A DNA stretch of 64,000 nt from assembly GCA_022316685.1 (NCBI GenBank), contig JAKJHU010000038.1, positions 5,808,884 through 5,872,883 on the forward strand, in the 5' to 3' direction. Within the stretch, counting starts at the first letter, position 1. Every line of letters starts with the position of its first letter. Both the position numbers and the translations under genes were made by a program. Shown piece after piece: positions 49,892 through 61,900 of this stretch. This DNA is from Progne subis subis. Lineage: Eukaryota > Chordata > Aves > Passeriformes > Hirundinidae. Below the pieces are notes generated by a model. That model was not told where the DNA came from. It saw only the letters and a list, made by a program, of their open reading frames with translations, and did not search any database.

Positions 49892-49969
49892 TCACACAGG
49901 CATGTGCAGCTCGTTGTACTCGTCTCGGCCGTCCTCGTCGAAATTTGGCTCCGCGTCCTCTGAGTCCAA
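49892..49969 (-). CDS. SLC4A3: SLC4A3 last coding exon with stop
   Basis: 78 bases; [20 protein letters not shown] then LHMPV and TGA. Cytoplasmic tail; the acidic LDSED is in the position of the LDADD motif of AE1, reported to bind carbonic anhydrase II. The sequence identifies AE3 against AE1 and AE2. Acceptor cctcttcccag. Confidence 0.98.
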   Translation of the reverse strand: MDSEDAEPNFDEDGRDEYNELHMPV

Positions 49970-52900
49970 CTGGGAAGAGGCAAAGACCAGGCTATGAAGG
50001 CCACAGCTGCCCCCAGTGTGGGGTCACGCCTGGCACAGAGGGATCAGCACACAGCCACCCAGTCAGCTGGGCTGTGCTGGGAAAAGCAAAACTCGTGCTC
50101 CTTCCCCTCCCAACAGGCTCCTTCTTCAGACCCTCACGCCCATCCATGCGTCCCCACCTGATGCCCTTTCTATTCTAATGGCGGGGGCTTTGGTCCAGCA
50201 CTGCAGCTCCTTCCTCTCCCCCTGCTGGCAGCACTCACTTCTGGGCGCTGCTCCAGGCTTTCCTCCAACAAAAGCTCAGGATGTTGACAGCAGCAGAGGA
50301 GCTGCCAGCTCTTGAAGAGCTGCCAGCACCCTGGCACTGTGGTTACATGCTGAAGTGCCAACAGCCATAGGCTCTGATGTGCTGCTGGGCTGTTCTTGCT
50401 GCTCGTTCAGTGGGGAATTGGTGTGTTTCTTGATGAATGAGCCACAAGATGGAAGGGGAAGTCCTTATTCCAGGCCTCTGCCTGGTAGGAACCTGTTTCC
50501 TTGCCTGAGGCTACCCATCCGTCTCATACTGCACTCCCAGGGCTACAAGATCCAAGGAAGCCATCCACCCACTTACTGCTGTTGAGCAAAGACCCTCAAG
50601 GCTTTGATCTCCCATGATCTCCCAGCTTTTCAGGCTGCCAAATCTCATTCCAGTGCTGCAAGCTAGACTGAGGACAGCTGTCTGCTCACCGCTTTGAGCT
50701 CCCTGTCGTGGAAGAAGCGGGGCAGCACAAAGCGTCGCAATGGCACTGTCATGATCAGGACAAAGGGGAAGGCCAGCGATGCCACTGTAGATTTCACCAC
50801 CCAGAGCAGCACAATGCAGGCCAGTTGAATGCAGGTGAAGAGATTCATTCTCCAGGTCTTCACCTAGTAGGTAAATCCAGTCTAAGAACACATTATCTTT
50901 ACACACAGATTCACAAAGACCCAACTGGCAAAACAATGCTCTTCTGCATAGCACAGTACAGCAGAGTACCTGCTGCTGCAGAGTCTACCTGCCTTTACTC
51001 TACAGCCAGGTAGAACTCCGAAACACCTCACCCCCTGTGCTAACTGGCAGCATACCCACCTGGCAGTGCAGTCTCTCCACCCCCTCAAGCAGCGCATCAC
51101 TCCTACAAATCGTCTTTCTATCCATACAATATCCTGTCAATACACTCCTGGGTGCAGCCTACCAGCATTGTACCACCTCTGTGCTTGCCTTGCACTTACT
51201 TCTCAGCACAAACTTGCAGCCAAGCAGGGTCACCAAGCCAAGTATCACTAGCAAAACACCATCCTTCTCTCCCCTGATTCTTCTTCCTCTTCTCATTACC
51301 TGGTTCTGTGCAACCTGCCTTTGCTCACCTTGACAACGTAGATGTGGTCAGGGTGGTGCTTGGACGGCATGAAAATCAGGAGCAGGCGCTCATAGAGCTG
51401 GATGCCAGTGAGAGACGTAACCCCCATGTAGAGGAAGATGCCGAAGAGCACAGCCAGGGGGATCTGCCGCAGCATGTTCCCCATCACAATGGACAGACCT
51501 GCAGAGAGAGAGCTCAGGGCACGTCCCACGCCAGCCCCTCCGCAAGGCACCTCAGCCTCCGTCCCTCTCCCACCTCCTCTATGTCCTGGGGTGCAAGGGA
51601 AAGGAAGCTCAAAACGGGTAGGTGTGGGCAGTCCTGCAGAGAGCAGGCAGAGCACGGAGCGGCCCACGGGGCAGGGACACTGCCAGGAGATTCAAGTGCC
51701 TGGCCCTGACCTCTCCCCTCCCATGTTCCCTGAGCAGAGGCTCACCGACGAGGGCGGCAATAAGCACTCCGGTCACACGCTGCTCCTTCACCTCCTCGAT
51801 CCTGGGTTTCTCCCCGGGTGCGATGGCCTTGCTCATGACGGTCAGGGCGTTGACGTGGGTGACGGAGCGTACTGTCGCTGCTGTCAGCCACGGCAGCCCA
51901 AAGAGAGCGCAAAGCCCTCCCATAGTGCCAATGAGCAGAAGGTCCAGGTGGAAGCCAGAGCCTTTCAGCAACTTCCTCTCCTTCTTGCTAACAATCAGCC
52001 TGAAAGGATATAGAACCTGGGTCAGTGCAAGACCCAGGTCAGTGCCCAGGGACAGCACAGCAGCTGAGGACAACACTCGCTCTCTGGAGACAGCACGCAT
52101 GGGGACAACAAGAAGATGGCTGAGGAGGTGGATGGTGGCTGTCAGCCTCAGGTTAGAAGCTTCCTCCTGTGCTTGGCTGAGGCAGGTCTCCACCACACCA
52201 TATGCCAAGAGGGGAGACAAAAGATGATGAGACAAGCCAAGGTGCAGTCTGAAGTGGCCAGGATCCTGCTCTTGCTGTTCCTCTGGGATGCCCGTTTCAT
52301 CTCCAAGTGAACCAGTGTCCATCCTGGCCTTGCCTGTCAAGGGGTTAGCAGTGGTTGAGGTTGGAGGAGGAGGTACTCACGTAGTGATCTGTGTCTCCAT
52401 GAAGATAAGAATGAAGACCAGGAGGGCAGGGATGGCAGAGGCAAACATCATCCACAGCGGAAAGGTCCCACTACTGCCCATGGGGTGGATGAACCAGCCA
52501 CGCTTGTGAGGGGACGTGACCGACAGGCCGGAGGGAACATTCAGTTTCTGGTGGTGCAGTTGCAAAACCCAGCAGTTACTCATTAATACAAACAAGCCCA
52601 CAGCTTCACACAGCTTTGATCCTCCTGCTCTCCCTGGTCTGAATGCCTCAGATGATGGGATAAGCCACCCTGAACTGAGCAGGACTTTCTCATGGATAAT
52701 CCCCTTCCATGCAAAAAAGCCCATGTTCCCTAACATGGGCCTGTGTCATTTCCTTTTAGCTACTCAAATTCCCTTCCAATTTTTTTCCAAGAGATGAAAG
52801 AAATATCTTCCCACAGGAACCTCGCCCCCATGCCAGTCCTTGCAGACCACAGTTAAAATTCTCCTTGGACAAATTAAGTGTTCTGAACTACCTACCATCT

Positions 52901-55900
52901 TCTGAGGTGGCTTTCCAGACTTTCCAAGGCTTTTCTGAGACATTTTACAACATTGTTTTTGCAGTGCAAACCCCAGAAGTGGCCACATTCTGTAGAAATG
53001 ACCTCACCCTGACCACATTCAGAGGGAATATCATGTTTGTGCTCCCATCAGACCACACAGACTCCTAGCTGTATATCACCCTGACCCTGCATTCATCAGC
53101 TTTTGAACCCTTGGCTCTGTGCTGCTCTACAGAAATTTCTACTATCTGCACTGCAGGCAGAGTTTATGATTTGCATTTATGTTAATCAGCATAAGAATGA
53201 ATAATATTTCTGGAATGTTTGTCCTTGAGTTAAGCTGTGTAACTAAGTACCATTTTCTTGGAAAGCTTTGTACATATGCTGAGTTAATACTGAAATGATA
53301 ATGCTTTTGATATTAACTGTAGAAATGTAGAGGGGTATGAAAAGAATGTAACAAAGTGCATGATTTTACTAACGTCTGATACACTGAAATTTTTCATTGA
53401 AATTCAAATGAACAAAAATGCATTTGGATTCCACCAAGCCTTGGGCTGTTTTGATAAAAAGCTTGCATGATGAACAGGAAATACTTTTCATCCTCTTCCC
53501 AGTTTTACAAAAAAAAAAAAAAAACAAAACAAAACAACAAACCCCCAAAAAACCCCCACCAAAACAAAAATATGTAACTCCATATCTACTAAAAAGGAGA
53601 AAAAAAATGAAATCTCTGAGATAGGTTTGTTCAATAACATTAAGTTATCAAACTTAAGTTTGTGCATAAGCTGGGGGAAAAAATTGTGTTTAAGATAAAG
53701 TGATCAAAATATCCTACAGTCAAGGAGAGAATAAGTATATTGAGTACTAAACTCATGACAAAGACCCCATGGAAACCATTCTACATGCCACCTTCTTCAA
53801 TGTGCATAAACAGTTTATGTCTTGTTGATTGACTGCAAGCATTTAGAGTTACAAACAAGGAATGAACTGCAATGAATCTCCCTAAAACCCCTAACCCTCC
53901 CCTACTAACAGATGGAAGACCAGAGGCATACCAGGGCACTCCAGTCCCTGTAGCTCTAGCCTCAGCCTCAGCAAGACCCTTGGAGCTTCCCTTCAGCGTG
54001 GGAGTGAGGATGAGGGGAATGCTTCTGTTTGCTTTGTGCTGTCATGACTAAAGAGGCAGGAAATACAAATTCCCCATTGCACAAGAGCAGGCCAGTGCCA
54101 CAGGGATCACTGCTGGGCTGCAGGAGAGGCTCCGAGGGCAGTGCTGGAACCTACCTGTGTGTATGTGTCAGTGATGGTGTAATCCACCAGCACCATGACC
54201 AGGATGGATATGGGGATCCCAAAGTCTCCGATGATCCGCCGCGCCTGCAGAACACAGACCCGTCACGAGCAAAAGGAACAGGCCAGCTCCATGCATGCAT
54301 CCTGCTACAGGGAGCCTGTGGCAAAGAGAAGCCCCAGATGGGGCCAAGTACCACTCCAAACCTGAGCACTGCTGATGGGCAGGGCAAGGAAACCCAGCCT
54401 TGACCTACGGAGCTGTGCATCCCACTGCCCACATAACTCTTAAATGCTCTTAAATGACTGGCTAATTGCTCCTGTTGGCCTACTTAGACAGTGTTCCAGG
54501 TATTACACAGATACCCTGCATGTAGAGAGATGCCCAAAGAGAAGAAGTTGTAAGCTCCTCTTCTTATATTCTAGTTTAACAGACTTGTATCCAGTCCAAG
54601 GAGCTTTCCCAAGGTCCAGAGGACTTTCCAGCAAGCTTAACTGGAGCAGGACAGTGCAGATACCATCATCAACAGTCAGCTCTGGTCTGCACCTAAGGGT
54701 GGGCTACCACCCCTCCTGCAAGGTATTTAAAGGATTTCTGGTGTTTCTTTGGGGGATGTCCAAGTGTTCTGGAGAATAAAGGCCTGTAGCCAGAAGCATT
54801 ATTTGTTTGGTGTGTCCCTTGTCCTTAACATGTGAACCCCACAAACTTCTCACCTTTCCTCCTAAGAAGCGGCTGTTCTTGAACTTGCGCATAAAGAAGG
54901 CAATGAAGAAAGTGCCTAGCATGAGGATGAGGGAGAGCAGAGCAGTGTTGGGCTGCATCCTGGTTCCCAGTGACATGGCATCCGTAGAGAGCACGCTGGC
55001 ATTCAGGCTGCTCTGAACATTAGGCGGGTAGAACTTCAGCAAAGGATGTTCTGCAAACACCTGAGCAGGTGAGAGAAGCAGCAGACAAGTTACTGCAAGG
55101 AGGGGCAGGGGGCACTGTCACTACTGGGGGCAGGGGGAAGCGGAGGTGTCCTGCTCTGTGGAGAGGTGAGGGCAGTAGATGGTGGGCACGGACAATCCCA
55201 GCATCCGTCACCTCGCCTCACAACCTACCCAGCTGGAGAGGGTTGGGGAGAGAAAAGTGGCCCCTCTTTAATGTCTCCTGCAGGAAGAGAAGGGGAGAGA
55301 GACATTAGGGCTGTTCCTGCCACCCTCTGTGGTGGCACAGGAGCCAGCTGGGCTGAGACATGAGACCAGCAAAGAACTGCTCTGCAGAATGTCTAGGCAA
55401 GTTGTGGCTGAGCTGGCCCTGTTCCCTCGCCTCCTGTGTGCTAAAGCAGCAGGTTCCTGAGGGATTAAGAGATGAAGCAGCCCATCTCCCCAGGGAAGGT
55501 TCACCTTGTACAGTTTGTAGAAGGTCTCATAGATAAAGATGAGGGAGATGAGGAAAGCAAAGATCTCCTGGGTGAAGGGCGAGATGTAGCGCACCAAGAA
55601 GCTTCCTTCTGCTGCCACGATAATGAAGATGAAGACGATGAGCCACAAACCAATCCACACTCTGCCTGTCAGATACTCAATGCCTTGTGTCTGGCAGAAC
55701 TGAAATGGAAAGGGGAAGGAGTTACTCATGGCTCCTCAGGCTGCCTTCTGTATCCACTCCTCATTAAGATCAAAGACTGTCCTGGAAAAAAAATTTACAT
55801 CTGCTCGGGCATCCAGCACAGAATCAGTGATCTCATGGCTAGAACCACAGGTAAATTTGCAGACTTTGCATTAACACCTGACAGCTCATACCAAGCAGGC

Positions 55901-58900
55901 CTTTACTGCTTCAGTCTTTGTAACAGTACGTACTTCGTGCTCTGCTGAAGCCGGCCAATGCATAACACATCCCATTCCACCCATATGGAGGTGCCGTTGC
56001 TCAAACACGGCTCTCCAAGGCTGCATGCACTCAACAGCACAAGCCTGTTCCCTACAGAGCAGAGCCTGAGCTACATCCCAGTGCATAAAGACCACAATCT
56101 CAGACAGCACCCTGCGTACAAACAAGTATGTGTGTGGAGAAAAGCCCCCAGGCTGTCATCAGAGGAGACCATCTCCACTGCCTCTGCTCACCCACATACA
56201 CCAACTATTTCCAGGACAAATCACACCCCTCCCTTTGCAGCCTTCCTCAGTACCACCACAAGCAGAGGTACTCCTCTGTACACAGTGACTGGACAAAGCA
56301 AAAGCAGTCAGTGAGAAGTGGTCACAGGAGAGCAGAGAAATTCCCACTCTGCAATAGCATCATCAGCTCCAAACTCTTGACAAGGTGAAAATCCAGCTGT
56401 AGAAAAAAACATGCTTTTTCAAAGACACAGACATGCTGCGAGTCAGAGAAAAGGAGAAGAATTAGATCCACTGCTTGCAGGTACAGTGATACAGGGGTGC
56501 TTTCAAGAGCAAAGAGGTCATGCTACTTGAGAAAGAAAAATATCTATCCTGGTTGGCCAGGCTACCTCTGCACACACCCTTGGGCTCATCTTAGAGGTGG
56601 GAGTAATATATGCGGCACATCCCAAATGGGTACATTACTGAGCTCCTATAAAAGGAAACCTGGACACAGGTGAGAGTGGTGAAATGGTCTTCAAAGGAAG
56701 CCCCAAGAACAAGTTTTAGGATGCAGCTACAAGTGCTCATTATGCCAACGAGCTGCAGCACAGGGCTGGGGGACAGTGCTCTCCTCACTGTCAGCATGTA
56801 GAGGAGTGCTGTTATCAGTGTCACACCTCAAGGTGATATCCATCCTCAAGGATAATGGATATAGCAACAGGAGATAGAAGTCCCTGTAGTGGGACCTGCA
56901 AAGGGACAGCAGAGCCAAAGGCAGCCCTGGCTGAGCTGAGAGCAACCTGGAAGGACTCTGAGTTCACACTAACAAAGACTCTATAGAGCTGAGAAATGCC
57001 AGCCACCCTCTCCAGAGCAGGTGCCAAGCACAGACACTGCCTCACATGTACCTTGTAAAAAGCTTCTTCAAACACCAGCAGAGGCCCTGAGAAGCCAATG
57101 ACCAGGAGTGGCTGGGCTCCAAGCAGGGAGAAGAGGATCCCTAAAACCGAGGTGGAGATTATCAGCTCGGAGACCCCCATGAGACCCTCAGTTTTCTCTC
57201 CTGGGAAAGACAACAATGTATGAGTGTTATAGCCTGCACATAGGCACCATCACCACAGACAGGCAGGCTGCACAGCTCCAGACAGAGGAGGCATGTCCCC
57301 ACCCATCAGTCAGAGGTGCCCTGTGTTAGGCAGGGAGCACAGAGGGAGCCCGGGCAGCCGAGGCTGGAGAGGCCAAACGGCAGGGAGGGAACAAGACAGC
57401 AGCTGAGGCACAGCACCACCACTGTCCCTGAGCAAACAGCACCAAAGCCCACCCAGAACAGCAACACACCGACACAGCCAGTGTCCCAGAGTGCAAAGAG
57501 CAGACCAGAAAGCAGGCCCATTACCTAGGAGTCCCCCGAAGGTGATGGCAGGAGAGAGAGCAGCAAAGTAGATGAAGAGAACGGCTGCGAGACACTGGCT
57601 GTGCAAGGCGTCTCTGATGTCACTGAGGTATTTGGGGTACCTGCGCTTTATGTCCCGAACCAGACCTCCAAAAAATATCCCAGTTCGCTTCAAAGGGTCG
57701 TCCTCAGCTTCCTCCTCTTCTTCCTCAGCTTTCACTTCACACAGCTCTAGAGGTGCACGGAGGGCAGGGCTTCAGCAAGGAACACAGCTGGGCCCTTGGG
57801 CTGTCCCTCTCCCCAATACCTCCTAGAGCAGCGCTAGCCTGGTGGACCCCCTGCAACAGCACATCCCACTGCCTCCAGCTGTCCCCAGCCACCAGAGGTG
57901 CCCACAGTCACTGTCCTGCTCCCCTTGACCCGCTCCCCACTCCTCACTGCAGGATTCAGGCCCTGCTCACACCTCCGCTGAGCTCTGGGAGGGGAGGGCT
58001 CATTGGGGCACACAGGACACTAGGCACAAACTTCCCAAATGTGAATGGAGAGACCTTTGGCTTCCTGAGCAGTGCCCTCCTTCATGGACTTCTGCTCCCT
58101 CTCCTTCCTCTTCTTCAGCAGCAACTTCTGGAAGGTGGCAATGGATTTGAGCAAGTCTTTCCCCTCCACCTCTGATGGGGGGATGACAATGCTGCAGTCC
58201 AAGAATTCATTGATTGCATTGAGGAGGTCTTGACGATCATCTGCCATGTACGCAGCCTCGTGGAAGTGCTGGAAGGGGCAAGGAAAAAGAGAGAGGGAGA
58301 GGGCTCAGACCAAGACTAGACCCAGCTACCTACAGTCTGGGAAAACAAAACTTGCTGTGACACTTAGAGTATCATTCTGCTCTTCCATCCACTACTCCTC
58401 TCACTGCTCTGTGACCCACACTCCTGAGTCCTGCCACCTTGTTTTGAGTGAGAAGCTGGTAGAGCCCTAAAGCACCACAGTTATAAAGCACAAGAACCCG
58501 AGCAGGGAGCATGAGAGACTCTTGGGAGTCCCCACATGAGAGACTGAAAGAAAGGGAGAAAATAGGCATCTGCAGCATGAGGGAAGCCACGCAAAGGAAA
58601 CTAGGCAGAAAAGGGGGGATATTTCTGACAGCGAGAGTAGGTTAGCATGGAAGGACTAAGGAGACCAGGCAGGGAGGTGCTGGCAAACAGGTGGAAGTGC
58701 TGCACTACCTCTGGAACATGCCTCCAGAGAAAAGGCTGGAGGATGATGAATGAGTGAACAGCCTGTAAAGGAGGTAGGGGACAGCTAAAGTCCCCGCAGC
58801 ACACAGACTCCCTGGAGCCACAGCTTCAATGTAAATGATACTGTACTCTCTCTCCATGGCGCCAGGACTGTGTAACCTTGCTGTGGCCGGCCCTGGCTGC

Positions 58901-61900
58901 AGCAGCTGGCTCTGCTCTTCCAGCAAGAGGAGCAGAGATTCAAATAAATGAGGTCAGCCCACAAACACAGCACTGAAGCTGGGATGGCACCTCACCTCTT
59001 CTGGCTAAAAACACATTCCCAGCTGAGCCCTTCAGGGAAAGAATCTTTCAATCTTGCTGCCTCTAACGCACTTTATCTGACTGAGCCTTTTAGTCTCCAG
59101 TTCAGTGAAAGTTGTGCAATAGTGGCAGTACAGGAAATTTTGTTACTTGCCTATAGTTACACAGCACCAGCAGGAAGGACCTGCGAACCTCTGATCCTCT
59201 TGTGCTGGACGTATGCAGCAGATGCTCAGATTGTCTCTCCTTTGCATTTAATTCCTTACCAAGATAATCAATTTCACTGCCATCTAGACAGATGGGGGAT
59301 TCTAGTAGTGCACTTGCTTGGCAGAAAAACCTTCCTGCCTCCTGATGTCTCCTGTATGGATGTGCTCCTCTCTGCATAGATGCCCCAGCCATGGGACTCA
59401 GCTAGAAACCTTCATTCAAACACCTGAAAACAGTCCCCAGGAACTGCTGGGATTTTTTGTCAGTGTGGTCTGGGCCAGGTGCCATGGTCACAGGCATCAC
59501 TCAGCCTCCCCTCCCCTCTGTGAAATGTTGACTGAACATCACTCCTCTAACCCTGGGTCCTCCTTGGCTCCTGTGCTTTTACACATGGCTCCTTTCTTCA
59601 TCCAGCCTAGCATATTTTGTCCCAGCCAAGTAGGTGTCTGTCCTACTCTTTCCTCTGCACTGGAGGATTCTTCCTTGGCCAAGCCAGGCTGATCTTAAAA
59701 ATCCCAGGTGCTCACACCTGCCTACCCCACCTGAGCCTTTGCATGGCTCTCATCTCAGGACTGTCCTCTAAGGAGCCAGCAAAGCTCCCTCACAGCATCA
59801 CTGTCCATCAGCTACTCACCTTGTCAGACATGAGGGTGGAGATTGAGCGGCCAATTTCGTGGTAGTCCATGTTGGCCTGGCTAGGTCCCAGCAGCACAAA
59901 GATGAATCTGACAGGAATTGGGACCTCCAAGACAGATTCCAGGAAGACAGCCTCATTCAGTCGGACAAAGGCCATGGTTGGCTGCTCCAGAAACTGCACA
60001 CAACCTACCAGGAGGCAATGTTTGGAGCAGAGTTAATCACTGGAGTGAGCTGTACTGGGCTGCCTTTAACAGCAGAGACAGGGGTTTTGGAGGTTCCTGC
60101 AAGCCCTGGAGTCACATACTTTCTCCAGACCATGGACATAGCACTGAACTTTATGTTGAGGTCTGCTCCATGCTTCACTGATCATTCACAAGCGTGCTAT
60201 TTTCTTTAGCCTCCCAGTTAGCCCATTCTCGATCCCTTACAGATGGGCTCTACTTACACTATAAGGGGCTAAGTTTAAATTGGAAGGTTGTTTCCCATTT
60301 ATGGAAGGAAACCTCTTACACATTACTTTCATCAAACAAACTTCTAGTCTCATCAAATAATTAAATCAGGTTTGGTCGACATGACCTATTTCCCATAAAC
60401 CTTACTGCTTGGCAATAATTACATTCATATTCTTTAGCTCTTTATTAATTGAATCCCATATTAGCTCTGCCACTGTGTTGGCCGAGAAGGATGTCAGGTT
60501 AAACAGCTTATAGGTACTTGCTCACTGTTCTTCCCTCTTTGAGCGTTGATGCTATGAGCTTTTTTTTTTACCTTTTATGTTCCCTGAATTTATTTTTTTT
60601 CAGACAAAAGTAAGTCAGTGCTCTAAAGACTCATAGGTGCAAACTGCACATTTTGTTTTACAATGTCTGCATCTCATCAGTGCTTGGCAGTCTCCTCGGT
60701 TCCTAACAGATTGGGAAGTACTCCCGCATCCTCCAGCACACCAGCCGCTCCCTTCACATACCAAACACAAATGTTTATTGAATACTGGTATTTCTCTGGC
60801 ATTATTACTGATCTTTCTGCCATTGCTGTCCAGAAAAGAGCTGTGTTCTGTGTCAGGCTGGCAAATCTGGGCCTTCTGAGAGTCAAAGCAAACCCCAAGA
60901 CACAGCCTTAGCTCAGAAACAAGCCAATGTTTAGTTATTTGAGTACTCAAAAGTGCATTTATGAACCTGATTTGGCCTTGTCGTGATTAAGCATCAGTGT
61001 GGTTGAGCTGCCAAGCCTCTTTGCCTGAGCTTTTAATCTACTGGGTAGATAATGGTATTTACTTTGCTTGTAGTATAGCAGGGTTTGCTGAGAAGTTAAT
61101 GCCAGCAAAGTGACAAGAAGAAGGCACCAAGCCTGCTGATGCTCAAGCCTGCCTGCTCACAGCCCTCCTGTACAGAGAAATATGTCTTGCAATGCAAGTC
61201 AATACCTGAGACCTTGCCACCAGGCAGGCCCTGCTTCTGTCAACTCAAAGCTTGCTGGCACACACAGCCAGCAGCCAGCACTGGTCAGGGACAGGGCCCA
61301 GCTGCTGGCAAGGTGTTAAGTGGCCAGAAAGAGAGCAGCAATGGTCAAAGAGCAGGGTGATGGCTTGGCCATCAGTCCCTCAGGCACCACTCATCTACTT
61401 CTGGGTTGCAAAACCAGACATTCTGTGAGCCTGGCAGGACTTCCACCACTAAGTTGGGCCCCAGCCCCCAGCAGCAGTGTCTATCAACCTCTTTTTTAAT
61501 TTAGGAAAAGAACTACCCTGGCAGGCCGCATATTTGCTCTACACCAGCAGAACGTGAACCATCACCAAAGGAGGGAGTGTACCAGGCTCACTTCCCAGCT
61601 GAACACGTATGAGACGACCAAATATCCCTCAGGAGTGAGGGCACAGACAGCTGGGGCCACACCAGGATCTGCATTAGTCACTGGGGGACTCTATGTGCCA
61701 CCTCTTACCCACAAGGACCACTGTGGCCTCTGCATCTTCAGGGATTTTCTCCATCAGCTTCAAGTATTTACGATGGCCCTCAGAGTTATGAAGATGCGGG
61801 TTTTTCTGCCAGGAAAGAATACAAATAAGTAAGCGTGAAGTCCCCATGCTTTGGTCTATACTGCCTTACACCCCACCAGCATAAATGCAGCTGGGCTTCC

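Noticed and set aside
51609..52340. 243-codon minus-strand frame in SLC4A3
   Set aside because: Only the middle (51746-51999) is exon. The flanking parts are intron read-through and lack conservation with AE proteins.
53880..53910. Telomere-like cctaaaacccctaaccctcccc
   Set aside because: Too short and irregular to be an interstitial telomeric array.
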